Shown here one piece after another: positions 19,183-29,788 of a stretch of DNA of 64,000 nt. Within the stretch, counting starts at the first letter, position 1. Every line of letters begins with the position of its first letter. A program made the translations under genes and the position numbers. The stretch covers positions 62,001 to 126,000 of the forward strand of contig JADKKE010000007.1 in assembly GCA_016720655.1 (NCBI GenBank), in the 5' to 3' direction. This DNA comes from Bacteroidota bacterium (lineage in GTDB: Bacteria; Bacteroidota; Bacteroidia; AKYH767-A; 2013-40CM-41-45). Below the pieces are notes generated by a model. The model saw only the letters and a program-made list of their open reading frames with translations, was not told the DNA's origin and searched no databases.

Positions 19183-19214
19183 TCTTAACAAAAGCGAAAG
19201 CACAACCTATTCAG

Positions 19215-20495
19215 ATGAAAATATCTTTACTTGCTCTGGTCATGGCAGGCTCAATTTCCTTTGCTGTTGCCGGCAACACAAATCCACATCCTGAAAAATG
19301 TGGGGTCATTGAAAACACAAAACGTAAAATGCAGGAGAACCCAAACCTTGAACGTCTCATGCAAAATGATGAACAACGGCTACAGCAGCTGATTGAACAA
19401 AATCAAAATTCACGAATCAGCAATACGATCTATACAATACCGGTTGTTGTTCATATTGTGTGGAAAACAGGAAGTCAGAATATCACCGATGCTCAGATCC
19501 TTTCTCAGATAGCAGTTTTGAATGAAGATTTTGGTCATATGAATGCAGATACAGCGAGTATTCCTGTCAGCTGGCGCAGTATTTCAGGACCATCTAATTT
19601 CCAATTTTGTCTTGCTCAAAGAGATCCAAATGGCAATTCAACAACAGGAATTGAACGCAGACAAACAACAGCCACCTCTTTCAATACCAACGACAATGTG
19701 AAGTACTATACAACTGGAGGAATGGATGCATGGGATACACGCACATATTTCAACATCTGGGTTTGTAACCTGAGTGGTGGAATTATCGGATATGCTGAAT
19801 TCCCAACATCACAGTCCTCGGATACTTATGGTGTAGTGATCCAATACGATTCATTTGGCAGAGTGGGTACTGTTTCTTATCCCTATAATAAAGGCCGTAC
19901 GGCATCGCATGAAATCGGACATTGCTTCAACCTCAAACACATCTGGGGAGATGATGGTAGTTCTTGTACCGGATCTGATAATGTTGCCGATACTCCAAAT
20001 CAGGGTGCTGAAACATATGGTTGTCTGACTTACCCGGCTACGGATAATTGCAATACTTCTGCAAACGGAATCATGTTCATGAACTACATGGATTACAGTG
20101 ATGACCGTTGTTTGTATATGTTTACCGAAGGTCAAAATACACGGATGAACACCGCGATGACTGCCTGGTATTCGGATTTGCTCGCAGCAAGTACCCTTGC
20201 ATGTGAAGCTCCTGTAGGAATTCAAGGTGCTCCCGATGATTTTCAGTTCAGCATCTATCCAAATCCAAGCGATGGTTACCTCACACTCGATATGACTGGA
20301 ACCCGTGAACTTGGTAATTCTATTGATCTGTCTGTAATCGATGCCTTGGGAAAAACTGTGCTTCAGCAGCGAATCGAAAATCCGGTTGGATCTGTTCATC
20401 CAATCGATTTACACAAATTTAATTCAGGAATTTATTTTATCAACCTCTCAAATTCTGAATTCAAAAAAACTGTACGTATCTCTTTATTTAACTAG
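19215..20495 (+). CDS. Secreted M43-family zinc metalloprotease with type IX secretion C-terminal domain
   Basis: 426 residues. A signal peptide (about 1-19, ending AVAG) precedes a propeptide-like helical stretch to about residue 70. The catalytic domain has HEIGHCFNLKH (His232, Glu233, His236, His242), the extended HExxHxxGxxH-type zinc site, followed by WGD. A Met-turn follows in MNYMDYSDDRC. This fits the pappalysin-like M43B cytophagalysin group. Residues about 345-426 (FSIYPNPSDGYLTLD through FKKTVRISLF) are a type A type IX secretion sorting domain, so the protease should be exported across the outer membrane. The substrate is unknown. Confidence 0.93.
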   Translation: MKISLLALVMAGSISFAVAGNTNPHPEKCGVIENTKRKMQENPNLERLMQNDEQRLQQLIEQNQNSRISNTIYTIPVVVHIVWKTGSQNITDAQILSQIAVLNEDFGHMNADTASIPVSWRSISGPSNFQFCLAQRDPNGNSTTGIERRQTTATSFNTNDNVKYYTTGGMDAWDTRTYFNIWVCNLSGGIIGYAEFPTSQSSDTYGVVIQYDSFGRVGTVSYPYNKGRTASHEIGHCFNLKHIWGDDGSSCTGSDNVADTPNQGAETYGCLTYPATDNCNTSANGIMFMNYMDYSDDRCLYMFTEGQNTRMNTAMTAWYSDLLAASTLACEAPVGIQGAPDDFQFSIYPNPSDGYLTLDMTGTRELGNSIDLSVIDALGKTVLQQRIENPVGSVHPIDLHKFNSGIYFINLSNSEFKKTVRISLFN

Positions 20496-20509
20496 ACTGA
20501 ATTTCCTTC

Positions 20510-20550
20510 AACACAAAAGGCAGAAATCACTTTCTGCCTTTTGTGTTTTG
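20510..20550. terminator. Bidirectional terminator between converging protease and mqnA genes
   Basis: A 17-bp perfect stem (20510-20526 with 20531-20547) with a 4-nt loop, A-rich on one side and T-rich on the other, lies between two converging genes and can serve both. Confidence 0.9.
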
Positions 20551-20572
20551 AACCAGTATGTTTTCTTTTTAT

Positions 20573-21361
20573 TTAAGTCGAAGGTGTTGTTTCTGATTTT
20601 TCCAATGTTTTAATTTCGCCGATATATCTGAGAAATAATTGCAGCGCTATTTTTTTATCCGCATCAAAATGATAATCGATATTCTCCGTCAGATAACGTT
20701 CTGCTACCTCCGGATCAATGGAGCCGGAGCCGTACATTTCAAGTACTTCAGGGATATTTGAAATTCCTGAATGAGCAGCTTTGTTGAGATCAGCAGTGAA
20801 TTCCTTTGATATGGGCTTGTTCGAAACCCAGCATGCAAACACAAAAGGGAGCCCGGTGAATTTGTTCCATTCACCGGATAAATCGTAAACGTATTTAAAT
20901 TGATATTTGAGGATCAAAGCCCGGTCGCCAATAATTATCCCGGCAGTTGTTTTCGATATGGTTTCTTCATAACCATCTTTGCCTTGAATCCAATCCGGAG
21001 AAATTTTCCAGAAATGTTCAGCAAGAACACGCGCAAGCATCACCGATGTTCGTGACTGATAATCCATCACAACTTTTTCAATTTCTGTCATGGGTACCTG
21101 ACTCACCAACACGACTGAATTTACATTCCCGTTTGCTCCAATGCAATAGTCAGTGAGCAAATGGTATTCTTTGAGCTCAGGAAGAATCGCTACAGGTACC
21201 AGTCCAATATCGACTTTTCCAGAGATTAATTTGCTCGCGCAGACCGAAGGAATATCCATTTCCAGTTCAATCTGATCTTTCATCCAGGCTTGTTCAAGCC
21301 CGTAAATGAATGGTTTGCTGTTCAAATAAGAAACTACAGAAAGGCGGATTTTTGGATACAT
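20573..21361 (-). CDS. mqnA: Chorismate dehydratase of the futalosine menaquinone pathway
   Basis: 262 residues. It begins IRLSVVSYLNSKPFIYGL, the typical MqnA start, and has SGKVDIGLVPVAILPEL and GIIIGDRAL segments with a periplasmic-binding-protein-like two-lobe fold, but no signal peptide. MqnA dehydrates chorismate to 3-enolpyruvyl-benzoate, the first step of the alternative menaquinone route. No other mqn gene is in the window. The C-terminal 15 residues (IKTLEKSETTPST) are a variable tail. Confidence 0.9.
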   Translation of the reverse strand: MYPKIRLSVVSYLNSKPFIYGLEQAWMKDQIELEMDIPSVCASKLISGKVDIGLVPVAILPELKEYHLLTDYCIGANGNVNSVVLVSQVPMTEIEKVVMDYQSRTSVMLARVLAEHFWKISPDWIQGKDGYEETISKTTAGIIIGDRALILKYQFKYVYDLSGEWNKFTGLPFVFACWVSNKPISKEFTADLNKAAHSGISNIPEVLEMYGSGSIDPEVAERYLTENIDYHFDADKKIALQLFLRYIGEIKTLEKSETTPST

Positions 21362-21486
21362 AAATTAGACCTCAATTCGGAATCAAATATATCAAACAGA
21401 TTTGGTTTGTTTATGAGTTAAAAGTCGGAACCCGGATGAAAACCAAACACGATTGTGTCTGAATATTGAATTCGTATACATGAACT

Positions 21487-21524
21487 CAAAAAAAAGAGCC
21501 ATCCATGAGGAAGGCTCTTTTTAG
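21487..21524 (-). terminator. Terminator of the RND efflux operon
   Basis: A stem of 10 bp (21491-21500 with 21513-21522) ends in a long T run on the minus strand, three bases after the permease stop at 21527. Confidence 0.85.
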
Positions 21525-21526
21525 AA

Positions 21527-24500
21527 TTAAATTTCTACTTCAATCAATTCATCAATTCGTTTGCTTTTTACTCCGGTGTCGATATCGTGCCCTCTCCATT
21601 TACGCAATCTGTTTTTCATTCGTTCACTCAAAAGATACATGACGGGAACCATGATCAGGGTGAGGAAAGTAGCAAATGCCAGACCGAAAATCATCGTCCA
21701 TGAAAGTGGTCCCCAGAATGCTGTATTATCACCACCAAAATAGAGATGGGGATTGAAATCGTGAAAGAGTGTGGCAAAATCCATGTTCAAACCAACGGCC
21801 AGAGGAATTAATCCAATCATCGTTGCTCCTGCAGTAAGAATTACCGGAGTCATACGTGTCCTGCCGGCTTCCACAATTGCATCAAAGGTAGGAACTCCCT
21901 GTCCACGCAAAAGTTCTGTGAATTCGACCAGCAGAATTCCGTTTCGAACGACAATACCTGCCAATGCGATAATTCCGACACCGCTCATCACGATGGAGAA
22001 TTCCATTTTGAAGATAGAAAATCCGAGAAAAACTCCAATGATACTAAACAGAATTTCTGTCAGAATGATCAATGGTTTACTAATGGAATTGAATTGAATC
22101 ACCAGGATGAGAATAATCAGCAGGAGGGAAGTCATCATTGCCCAGCCAAGGAAAGCTGAAGTTTCGGCTTGTTCTTCCTGTGAACCGGTCATTTTGATTT
22201 GCACTCCGGGAGTAGCACGATAATTTTCCATTGCTTTTTGTACATCCTGAACGACTGCATTTTCATTGTAGCCTGTGAGTACATTGGAAGAAATAGTAAC
22301 GACTCGTTTCTGATTCTTGCGTTTGATTACACCGTAAGTATCTGAATATTTTACATCCGCAAAAGCAGACAAGGGCACATTTCTAACCATACCGCCCATT
22401 GCCATATCGCGATAGAGAATTTTCAGGTTTCTCAGCATGTCAATGTTGTAACGCTGATCATCCTGGTATTTGATGACTATATTATAGTCGTCATCTGATC
22501 TCTGTATTTCGAGATATCTGTACCGAGTACACCGAGATATATTTCATTCCCTACAGAATACGTAGAAATTGCCTCCCTGTTTGCTCGTTCACGATCAATA
22601 TTCACCACCAGTTGTGGTTTGTGATCCTGCAAATCACTACGGATTTCTTCCACACCTTCTATCTTCAGAGAATCCAGATACCGTTTCAAACCGCGACTAT
22701 TGGTAACAAGATCGTCAAGATTATCGCCACTCACTTCGATATTAACAGGCTTTCCAACCGGTGGTCCGCCTTGTTCCTGTGCTACAGTGATTTCGGCTCC
22801 TGCAATTCCTTTCACAGATTCGCGGATTTTACTCAGGTATTGCAATGTAGAAACACCATCTCTTTTTCCGTATTCAACAAATGCTACGGTTACTTTGCTT
22901 TTATTCGGATAGTCGCCCTGATCTTCATCCTGCGGATCCGTAACACTTACAGTTACGTTGGCAATTACTGATTTAACAATTGGATTTGGCCATTCAATAG
23001 CTTTGTACACTCTGTCTTCAATAATATGAGTAACAGAATCAGTATAAGACTGGTCGGTTCCTACAGGCAGACTGGTATAAACATACACGAAGTTAGGATC
23101 CGCCATAGGGAAGAAACTCACACCTCCATTTCTTGCACCAAGCATGATGAGAGATCCGATAAAAAGTAAAAAAGTACTAATCATCATCATTGCAGGACGA
23201 TGTAAACACCAAACCAACAAACGTCGGTATGAATTTTGAAATTTAGGCCAACTGTTTTCCTGGAAACGTTTGATGACAAATCGAAGCCAATAGTGATTTA
23301 ACAAATAAAGCAGCAAGGCTACGATACCGAAATTTCCAACACCGAAATCAATGCTATATCCGAGCAGTATTGCGAGTCCGAAGAAGATGAGTGATCTCTT
23401 CAGGTTTTTCTTGTCACGGTTAACATCATGCTCTTTGTGTGGCTTCATAAACTGCACTGCAAATACAGGGTTGATGATATAGGCTACAAAAAGCGATGCG
23501 GTGAGTGTAACAATGAGCGTCACCGGAAGAAAGAACATAAATTTTCCGATCACACCTTTCCAGAAAAGCAGTGGTACAAAGGGCGCCAATGTGGTAAGGG
23601 TACCTGAAAAGACAGGCAGGAACACTTCACCTGCAGCAAGTTTGGCTGCTTCAACAATATTCTTTTTTCCATTTGCAAAAATCCGATGCGTATTTTCAAT
23701 AACCACAATCGCATCATCCACCACAATTCCCAGTGCGAGAAGAAAACTAAACAGCACAATCATGTTTAATGAAAATCCGAGCGCCGGCATGACAAGGAAT
23801 GCGAGACACATCGAAAGTGGTACCGATAAGGCGACAAAGAACGCATTGGTTGTCCCCATGAAGAACATCAGAATCACAAACACCAGAACGAATCCAATAA
23901 TGATGGTATTGATCAGGTCATGAAGCGTCGTTCTTGTTTGTTCACTCTGGTCCCCTGTGAGAACTACTTTTACATCTTTAGGCCAATCATTTTTCCGGAT
24001 GTCATCCATGAGCGCGACTATTTTGTCAGAAGACTCAATGAGGTTCTCACCCTTCCTTTTGATGATGTTCAATGTGATTACATTGTTGTGATCCAGTCGT
24101 GCATAGCTTTGCTGTTCATGGAAACTGTCAATTACACGGGCAATATCTTTCAGATACACCGGCTTTCCATTGATTGAGTTAATAACCAGGTTTCCGATTT
24201 GATCAGTATTTTTAAATTCACCGGTAACACTGAGTGACCGACTGATACCATCCATGCGAACTGAACCTCCCGGGAAGGTCAGATTTTCCGATTGCACAGC
24301 GCGTTGAATATCTCCCATCGTGAGATTGGCAGCTTGCATCTTGATCATGTCCACATTGATCTGGATTTCGCGCTCCAGAGCTCCGATGATTTCTACTTTC
24401 TTTATTTCTTTGAGACTTTCAATGTGATCTTTCGCATCATCTGCAAATTCTTTGAGTTTTGAAAGATCGTAATTGCCACTAATGTTGACCTGCATTACCG

Positions 24501-24933
24501 GTAGATCCGAGAAATTGATTTCGATAATTTCAGGATCATTTTTCAAATCCTTCGGCAAATCCTTTTTCGCTTTATCTACTGCATCTTTGACTTTTTGCTT
24601 TGCATCTTCAATGTTGACATCCGAATTGAATTCAACAACTACGTTGCAATAGTCCTGGAGAGAGCTGCTTTTAATCTTTTTTACTCCGGCAATATTTTTG
24701 CATTCCTTTTCGATCGGACGTACAATTAAATTCTCCATATCTTTTGGAGACGTTCCCGGATAAATAACACTCACATAAATATTTGGAAGTGAAATATCCG
24801 GAAAACTTTCTTTGGGCAGGCTGATGTATGCATTTGTACCGGCAATGGCTAACAACAGCGTGAGTACAAAGACTGCAACCTTATTATTGATCGCCCAGGA
24901 GGAGGGCTTAAATTCTTTATTTATGTCTTGCAT
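21527..24933 (-). pseudogene. RND efflux permease, split by a one-base frameshift
   Basis: Two frames make one permease of about 1135 residues. 22477-24933 holds the N-terminal 818 residues (N-terminal TM helix, first porter domain, LGIVVDDAIVVIENT in the TM4 region). 21527-22438 holds the rest (C-terminal porter part, TM helices, GVGIIALAGIVVRNGILLVEF). The frame changes at about 22495: after ISKYRDQ the expected DDDYNIVIKYQDDQRYNID continues in the next frame, consistent with a single missing base. The total span lacks exactly one base for a whole number of codons. It may be a sequencing error or a real loss. It is the last gene of the efflux operon. Confidence 0.88.
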
Positions 24934-24991
24934 TTTAGTGTTTTCTAGCAGGGGTTGAAAAATCTTTTTGATTTCTGTTCAATAATAAAAA

Positions 24992-26113
24992 TCAAAGTTT
25001 GATGGCATCGCCTTCAATAATATTCTGGAAACCAATCGTAATTACTTTGTCTCCCTGGTCAAGTCCTGATTTAATTTCAGCCATGCCGTTGTAAATAATG
25101 CCTGTCTTCACTGTTTTTCGTTTCGCGATTTCTTTTCCGTTTTCCTGAACTGTTACGTAAACAAATTCTCCGTCACTGGATTTCTGAACAGATGCAAGAG
25201 GTAGAACAAATGCTTTTGGTGAAGTATAATCTACAATTTTCAAAACAGCTACCATGTTGGGGTGATAAATTCCATCCTTCGGAGTGAGGCGAACTTCAAC
25301 ATTGAAAGTTCTGTTGAGGCTGTTAATTGCTTGTCCTGAATAATCAAGTTTGCCTTTGATTTCTTCTCCGATGTCAGGGAAATAGATCATTACATCATTG
25401 CCGCGACTTACTTTGCTGATGTAGGACTCAGCAACTTCAGCTGTTACTTTTAGAGAGCTGAGATTCACCACACGGAATGCAGGCAGACCCGGAGCCATTG
25501 TTTGTCCAACTTTAATGTTTACCAAATCAACGGTTCCATTGATGGGTGATTTGATTCGCGTCATGTCCATTTGTTCCTGAAGACTTCCCATTCTTTTTTC
25601 AAGCGCTTCCTTGTTTGTCTTTGCCTGCAAAAACTGAACTTCACTTCCAATTTTTTGTTCCCAAAGATTTTTCTGTTTGTTGAAAATCTGAGTAACAAGA
25701 TCGAGTTGTGCCTGCATTTCGGCAATTCCCTGGCGAATGATGCGATCATCGACCACAGCAAGAATTTGACCTTTGCTTACTTTATCACCTGCTTTTACAT
25801 TCAGAGAAGTGATGTTGCCCATCGTTTCTGAACTCACTGTTACATCTTCGTCGCCTTCAACTTTTGCCTGCACTTCGATGTAGTGGTTAAAAGGTTTCGA
25901 AACCATTTCTGTAACAGCCACCAATTTTGATTTATCATTGGAAGCACTCGTGTCGCTGGCAGCAAGTTCTTCTTCCAGCTTCACGATTTTTTCCCGGAGA
26001 TCAGTTTGTTCTTTTTTGAGTTTGTCGAGTTCTGCACGCTTTTGTTCAGTGCCTGAATTTTGGGAGCAACTGATTGCAGTAAGGATAAGGAGAGAGAAAA
26101 ATAATTGTTTCAT
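24992..26113 (-). CDS. RND efflux periplasmic adaptor (membrane fusion protein), lipoprotein
   Basis: 373 residues. The lipobox TAISCSQ (Cys16) anchors it to the membrane. A coiled-coil stretch at about 28-52 (KLKKEQTDLREKIVKLEEEL) is unusual in position, before the first barrel/lipoyl half. The lipoyl halves are visible at SLNVKAGDKVSKGQILAVVD and PINGTVDLVNIKVGQTMAPG. The alpha-hairpin lies between them, with a beta-barrel and membrane-proximal domain at the end. It links the permease and TolC-type channel in the periplasm. It lies 58 bp upstream of the permease and 30 bp downstream of the TolC gene. Confidence 0.92.
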   Translation of the reverse strand: MKQLFFSLLILTAISCSQNSGTEQKRAELDKLKKEQTDLREKIVKLEEELAASDTSASNDKSKLVAVTEMVSKPFNHYIEVQAKVEGDEDVTVSSETMGNITSLNVKAGDKVSKGQILAVVDDRIIRQGIAEMQAQLDLVTQIFNKQKNLWEQKIGSEVQFLQAKTNKEALEKRMGSLQEQMDMTRIKSPINGTVDLVNIKVGQTMAPGLPAFRVVNLSSLKVTAEVAESYISKVSRGNDVMIYFPDIGEEIKGKLDYSGQAINSLNRTFNVEVRLTPKDGIYHPNMVAVLKIVDYTSPKAFVLPLASVQKSSDGEFVYVTVQENGKEIAKRKTVKTGIIYNGMAEIKSGLDQGDKVITIGFQNIIEGDAIKL

Positions 26114-26143
26114 AGCTTCTGTGTTTATCTTAGGGGGAGAATA

Positions 26144-27535
26144 TTAATAATTTAAGTTACCAAGTGCTTTGTCCAGATTAATGCGGGCAACCGTTGCATC
26201 GTACAAAGCATTGAAATAATTTGCCTGAGCTTCTTTTAGGGATGTTTCAGCATCCAATACTTCGAGATTAGATCCAACACCCTGATCGTATTTTAATTTT
26301 GATGTACGGTAAATATCATTAGCAAGTGTCAGGTTTTGATCCTGGTTATCGAGTGCACTCAATGCATCGATGAGCGCATTTCTGTTGGAATTAATATCCA
26401 ACGAAATAGCCTGCTCGAAGTTGACCAGTTCAATTTCTATTTTACGAAGTGCTAGTTTCTGCTGACGAATTTTTGCGGATTTCTGGAAACCGTCGAAAAT
26501 GGGAACATTGAGAGTAGCTCCGATGATTCCGGTCGGATACCATTTCTGATCCTGATCGAAGAAATCGAATTTATTACGTTGTGCGGACGTGCTTAAACTG
26601 CCATAGGCTACAAGGTTGGGATAATATCCTACCTGGTACCGTTTCACATTATACGTTTGAAGTTTTTCCTGTGTCTTGAGAATAGAATATTCAATACGTT
26701 TGGAAGCATCAGCTTTGTCGAGAGGAATATTGGTACTCTTGATTTCTGCAGTGTTCAATGAATCAGTTAGTTCAACACGCGCTGCAGGATTGGCGCCAAT
26801 TTGGAATAAAAATACCTGTGCGGATAAAGTGAGTAACCGATCAAATTTACTGTTCTCTGTGCTGAGATTATTGTACAGCACGGTTACTCTGTCGACGTCC
26901 AGTTTTTCTACAAATCCATTGTCATACAAAGCCTTTGTGTCATCTTTCAACTTTTGTACACGCTCAACATTGGCCGCAATAACTTTTTTACGTTCCTGAA
27001 GAAGCAATACATTGTAATACGCTTTGGTAACGGTCACGGCAGTTTCGATCCTTGTCCGTTTTACATTTCTTACCGAGAGATCGCGAAGCGTTTTTGTTGC
27101 TTTTACACCAAGGAGATAGGTTGGATCAAAAAGCAACTGGGAAGCAGTCAGGCCTGCCGTTGCATTCCATCGGGTGCCAAACTGAACCGGGAACACCCCA
27201 GTTCCGTTAAGGTCTTTCCTTGGGATTACTCCTTCATCAAAAAGGATATTGTAAACAGAAGGAGAGATGAAATCGGGAATAAATTGTGTTGGAATTTTTT
27301 CAAAATCTTTCACATCCAAACTACCACTCAGTTGTGGCAATCCGATTCCGATAATTTCTTTTACCTGAGCATCAGAAATTTGGGCATCCAATTGAGCATT
27401 GAGTACATCTTTCTGATTCTCAAGAGCAAAATCTACAGCTTGCTTCAGAGAAAATCGATACAATGAATCCTGTGATTGAGGTTTTGCACTGCCGGCTAAA
27501 AATACAGCGAAAAGTAGGGTGAACAGTTTTTTCAT
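26144..27535 (-). CDS. TolC-family outer-membrane efflux channel
   Basis: 463 residues. The signal peptide is MKKLFTLLFAVFLAGSAKPQ. The body is alpha-helical with the two-fold repeat of TolC-type proteins: LKQAVDFALENQKDVLNAQLDAQISDAQV in the first half and LALRKIEIELVNFEQAISLDI plus LDAETSLKEAQANYFNALYD in the second. It should form the trimeric outer-membrane exit duct for the RND pump encoded downstream. It lies 42 bp after the TetR reading frame and is co-transcribed with it. Confidence 0.92.
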   Translation of the reverse strand: MKKLFTLLFAVFLAGSAKPQSQDSLYRFSLKQAVDFALENQKDVLNAQLDAQISDAQVKEIIGIGLPQLSGSLDVKDFEKIPTQFIPDFISPSVYNILFDEGVIPRKDLNGTGVFPVQFGTRWNATAGLTASQLLFDPTYLLGVKATKTLRDLSVRNVKRTRIETAVTVTKAYYNVLLLQERKKVIAANVERVQKLKDDTKALYDNGFVEKLDVDRVTVLYNNLSTENSKFDRLLTLSAQVFLFQIGANPAARVELTDSLNTAEIKSTNIPLDKADASKRIEYSILKTQEKLQTYNVKRYQVGYYPNLVAYGSLSTSAQRNKFDFFDQDQKWYPTGIIGATLNVPIFDGFQKSAKIRQQKLALRKIEIELVNFEQAISLDINSNRNALIDALSALDNQDQNLTLANDIYRTSKLKYDQGVGSNLEVLDAETSLKEAQANYFNALYDATVARINLDKALGNLNY

Positions 27536-27577
27536 AAGAGGGTAGACGTATTGGTTAATTGTTTATTGTGTGGGGGA

Positions 27578-28195
27578 TTATTCTTCTTCATTTATTTGTT
27601 TGTATTTGTTGATCATTTTATAGCCTTTGAGGGTAACAACTCCATACAGGAAATGTTCCAACAAAGTAACATGAACATCAGTTATACTGAATTGCTCCTG
27701 GGGAAATGCAGTTGTGTTAAATCCCAACTCCACTTCTTCCAAACGTAAACGCGCCAGTGTTTTGACTTTCAGGTCTTTCCTGTATAAATCGTTTTTTATT
27801 CCTCTTCTTAAATTTTCTTCAACAAATCCGGTAAGCTCTTTTTCTTTAAAATTCTTGAAATGGCTCCAGGCTGAAGAATGATATTTTGGAGGTCATAAAA
27901 ACAAGGTGGGATTCATTTTGCTGAAATTCCGGGACATGCAACTCATGGATTGCATCATTTCATCAATTGCATTTTCTGAGTTTTTCCGGATATCCAGCAT
28001 TTCTTTAGTCTGTGCCTTCAATTCCATAATCATCAGGGAACTCAACAGTGCATTTTTGTCTTCATAAAACTGATAAATGGTCTTTTTTGACATCCCCAAC
28101 TTATGGGCAATGTCATCCATTGTGATGCTCTTGATCCCATGACGAAAGAAGAGCTCCTTCGAAGTTTCAAGTATTCTATCTTCCTGTTTTAGCAT
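27578..28195 (-). pseudogene. TetR-family regulator of the efflux operon, interrupted by an in-frame stop
   Basis: An intact frame would give 205 residues. Residues 1-45 are a TetR helix-turn-helix (ITMDDIAHKLGMSKKTIYQFYEDKNALL). A TGA at 27893-27895 stops it at residue 100 (MNPTLFL). The same frame then resumes with KYHSSAWSHFKNFKEKELTGFVEENLRRGIKNDLYRKDLK and a normal ligand-domain C-terminus to TAA at 27578. The expected LFYDLQKYH is restored if the T run has one base less (27897-27901) and the A run one more (27884-27887): two compensating homopolymer changes. Real nonsense or read error cannot be told apart here. Confidence 0.85.
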
Positions 28196-28214
28196 TGTTG
28201 GCTTTAGTGGGGCA

Positions 28215-28251
28215 CAAAACTATGGAAACTATTTTCATTTGCAAAGTTTCC
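28215..28251 (-). promoter_or_regulatory. Promoter and candidate TetR operator of the efflux operon
   Basis: The minus strand has TTG (28244-28242), a 19-nt spacer and TAGTTTTG (28222-28215), an exact Bacteroidota promoter. An inverted repeat with perfect 7-bp arms, GGAAACT at 28224-28230 and AGTTTCC at 28245-28251, covers the spacer and the -33 element. A TetR-type dimer bound here would block the polymerase, so autorepression of the tetR-tolC-adaptor-permease operon is likely. Confidence 0.65.
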
Positions 28252-28438
28252 TTGCTTTTTTTTCTGAATAATGACGATGCGAAACTAATTCTGTGTTTTC
28301 AGTTTCCATTCTAAAATATACTGAAACAACAAAAAAGCATACCGAATTGCAGTATTCCTTTATTCAAATGAAGCGAAAAACGCATTTTAAGGGCTCCCTT
28401 TCGTTTTGTACCTTCGCTTACCTCTTTTAATTAGCTAC

Positions 28439-29782
28439 ATGGAACTTAGTCCTTTAAGTGCAATTTCGCCCGTCGATGGCCGGTATCGCCTCCAAACCGC
28501 TGTTTTAGCTCCCTATTTTTCAGAAGAAGCCCTCATGAAATACCGCGTGCGGGTTGAAGTTGAATACTTTATAGCCTTGAGACAATTGCCATTGCCTCAA
28601 CTGGACAGTTCAAGTCAACAAAATGTTATCGCCTTAAGAGAAGTATATACTGAATTCAGCCAGGCAGATGCCGAGAGTATAAAGAGAAGAGAAGCAGTTA
28701 CCAATCACGATGTAAAAGCATTGGAGTATTTTCTAAAAGATAAATGGGCTGAAAGAGGCCTGGGCCAATACAAAGAATTCATTCATTTTGGGCTCACTTC
28801 ACAGGACATCAACAATACAGCCTTTCCTCTTGCAATTAAAGAAGCAGTAGAGAATATTTATTTACCAATGTTATTGGAAGTGAAAGAGAAGTTGAATTCT
28901 TATGCCGGGGAATGGAAGAACATTCCGATGCTTTCGCGTACACATGGACAACCGGCATCACCTACACGACTGGGAAAAGAGATTTCCGTTTTCACAGAGC
29001 GATTGGATAACCAGATAAACCTTCTGAAGCAGATTCCTTTCAGTGCCAAATTTGGAGGAGCGACAGGCAATTTTAATGCGCATCATGCAGCTTATCCCAA
29101 AATTGACTGGATGGCATTTGCAAATAAATTTGTGAAAGAACAATTAGGATTATCTCGCTTGCAAACCACTACTCAAATTGAACATTATGATAATTTGTGC
29201 GCTTTGTTTGATGGCATGAAGCGAATTAATAATATCCTTATCGATTTGAACAGAGATATCTGGACTTATATTTCAATGGATTATTTCAAACAGGAAATAA
29301 AATCAGGAGAAATAGGTTCCTCTGCCATGCCACACAAAGTGAATCCAATCGATTTTGAAAATTCTGAGGGGAACTTAGGAATGGCGAATGCACTTTTTGA
29401 ACATCTGTCAGCCAAACTGCCAATTTCCAGATTGCAACGAGACCTTACAGATTCAACAGTGCTAAGGAATGTAGGAGTACCTTTTGCACATACAGTAATT
29501 GCATTGAAATCCTTATTGAAAGGTTTAGGTAAACTAATTGTGAACAAAGATGCTTTGCACAAGGATTTGGAAAATAATTGGGCAGTAGTTGCGGAAGCTA
29601 TCCAAACCATTTTGCGCCGTGAAAATTATCCAAATCCATATGAAGCGTTGAAAGAACTGACCCGGACCAATTCGAAGATAACATCAGAATCAATGTTGAC
29701 GTTTATAGAGAAACTGGACGTAAGTGATTCTGTGAAGACAGAGCTAAAAGTTTTTACTCCTTTTAATTATACCGGGATCTGA
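28439..29782 (+). CDS. purB: Adenylosuccinate lyase
   Basis: 447 residues from the ATG at 28439 (MELSPLSAISPVDGRY, the usual PurB start); an upstream in-frame ATG at 28406 adds 11 residues without family support. It catalyses two fumarate-releasing steps in purine synthesis. The fumarate-lyase signature GSSAMPHKVNPIDFENSEGN is complete, and SRTHGQPASPTRLGKE carries the conserved histidine. The length is that of the E. coli-type enzyme. It is followed after 6 bp by a glycosyltransferase gene. Confidence 0.95.
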   Translation: MELSPLSAISPVDGRYRLQTAVLAPYFSEEALMKYRVRVEVEYFIALRQLPLPQLDSSSQQNVIALREVYTEFSQADAESIKRREAVTNHDVKALEYFLKDKWAERGLGQYKEFIHFGLTSQDINNTAFPLAIKEAVENIYLPMLLEVKEKLNSYAGEWKNIPMLSRTHGQPASPTRLGKEISVFTERLDNQINLLKQIPFSAKFGGATGNFNAHHAAYPKIDWMAFANKFVKEQLGLSRLQTTTQIEHYDNLCALFDGMKRINNILIDLNRDIWTYISMDYFKQEIKSGEIGSSAMPHKVNPIDFENSEGNLGMANALFEHLSAKLPISRLQRDLTDSTVLRNVGVPFAHTVIALKSLLKGLGKLIVNKDALHKDLENNWAVVAEAIQTILRRENYPNPYEALKELTRTNSKITSESMLTFIEKLDVSDSVKTELKVFTPFNYTGI

Positions 29783-29788
29783 CCAGGA

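Noticed and set aside
22477..22510. Programmed ribosomal frameshifting in the RND permease
   Set aside because: No slippery heptamer or downstream pseudoknot is visible, and RND permeases are not known to use it.
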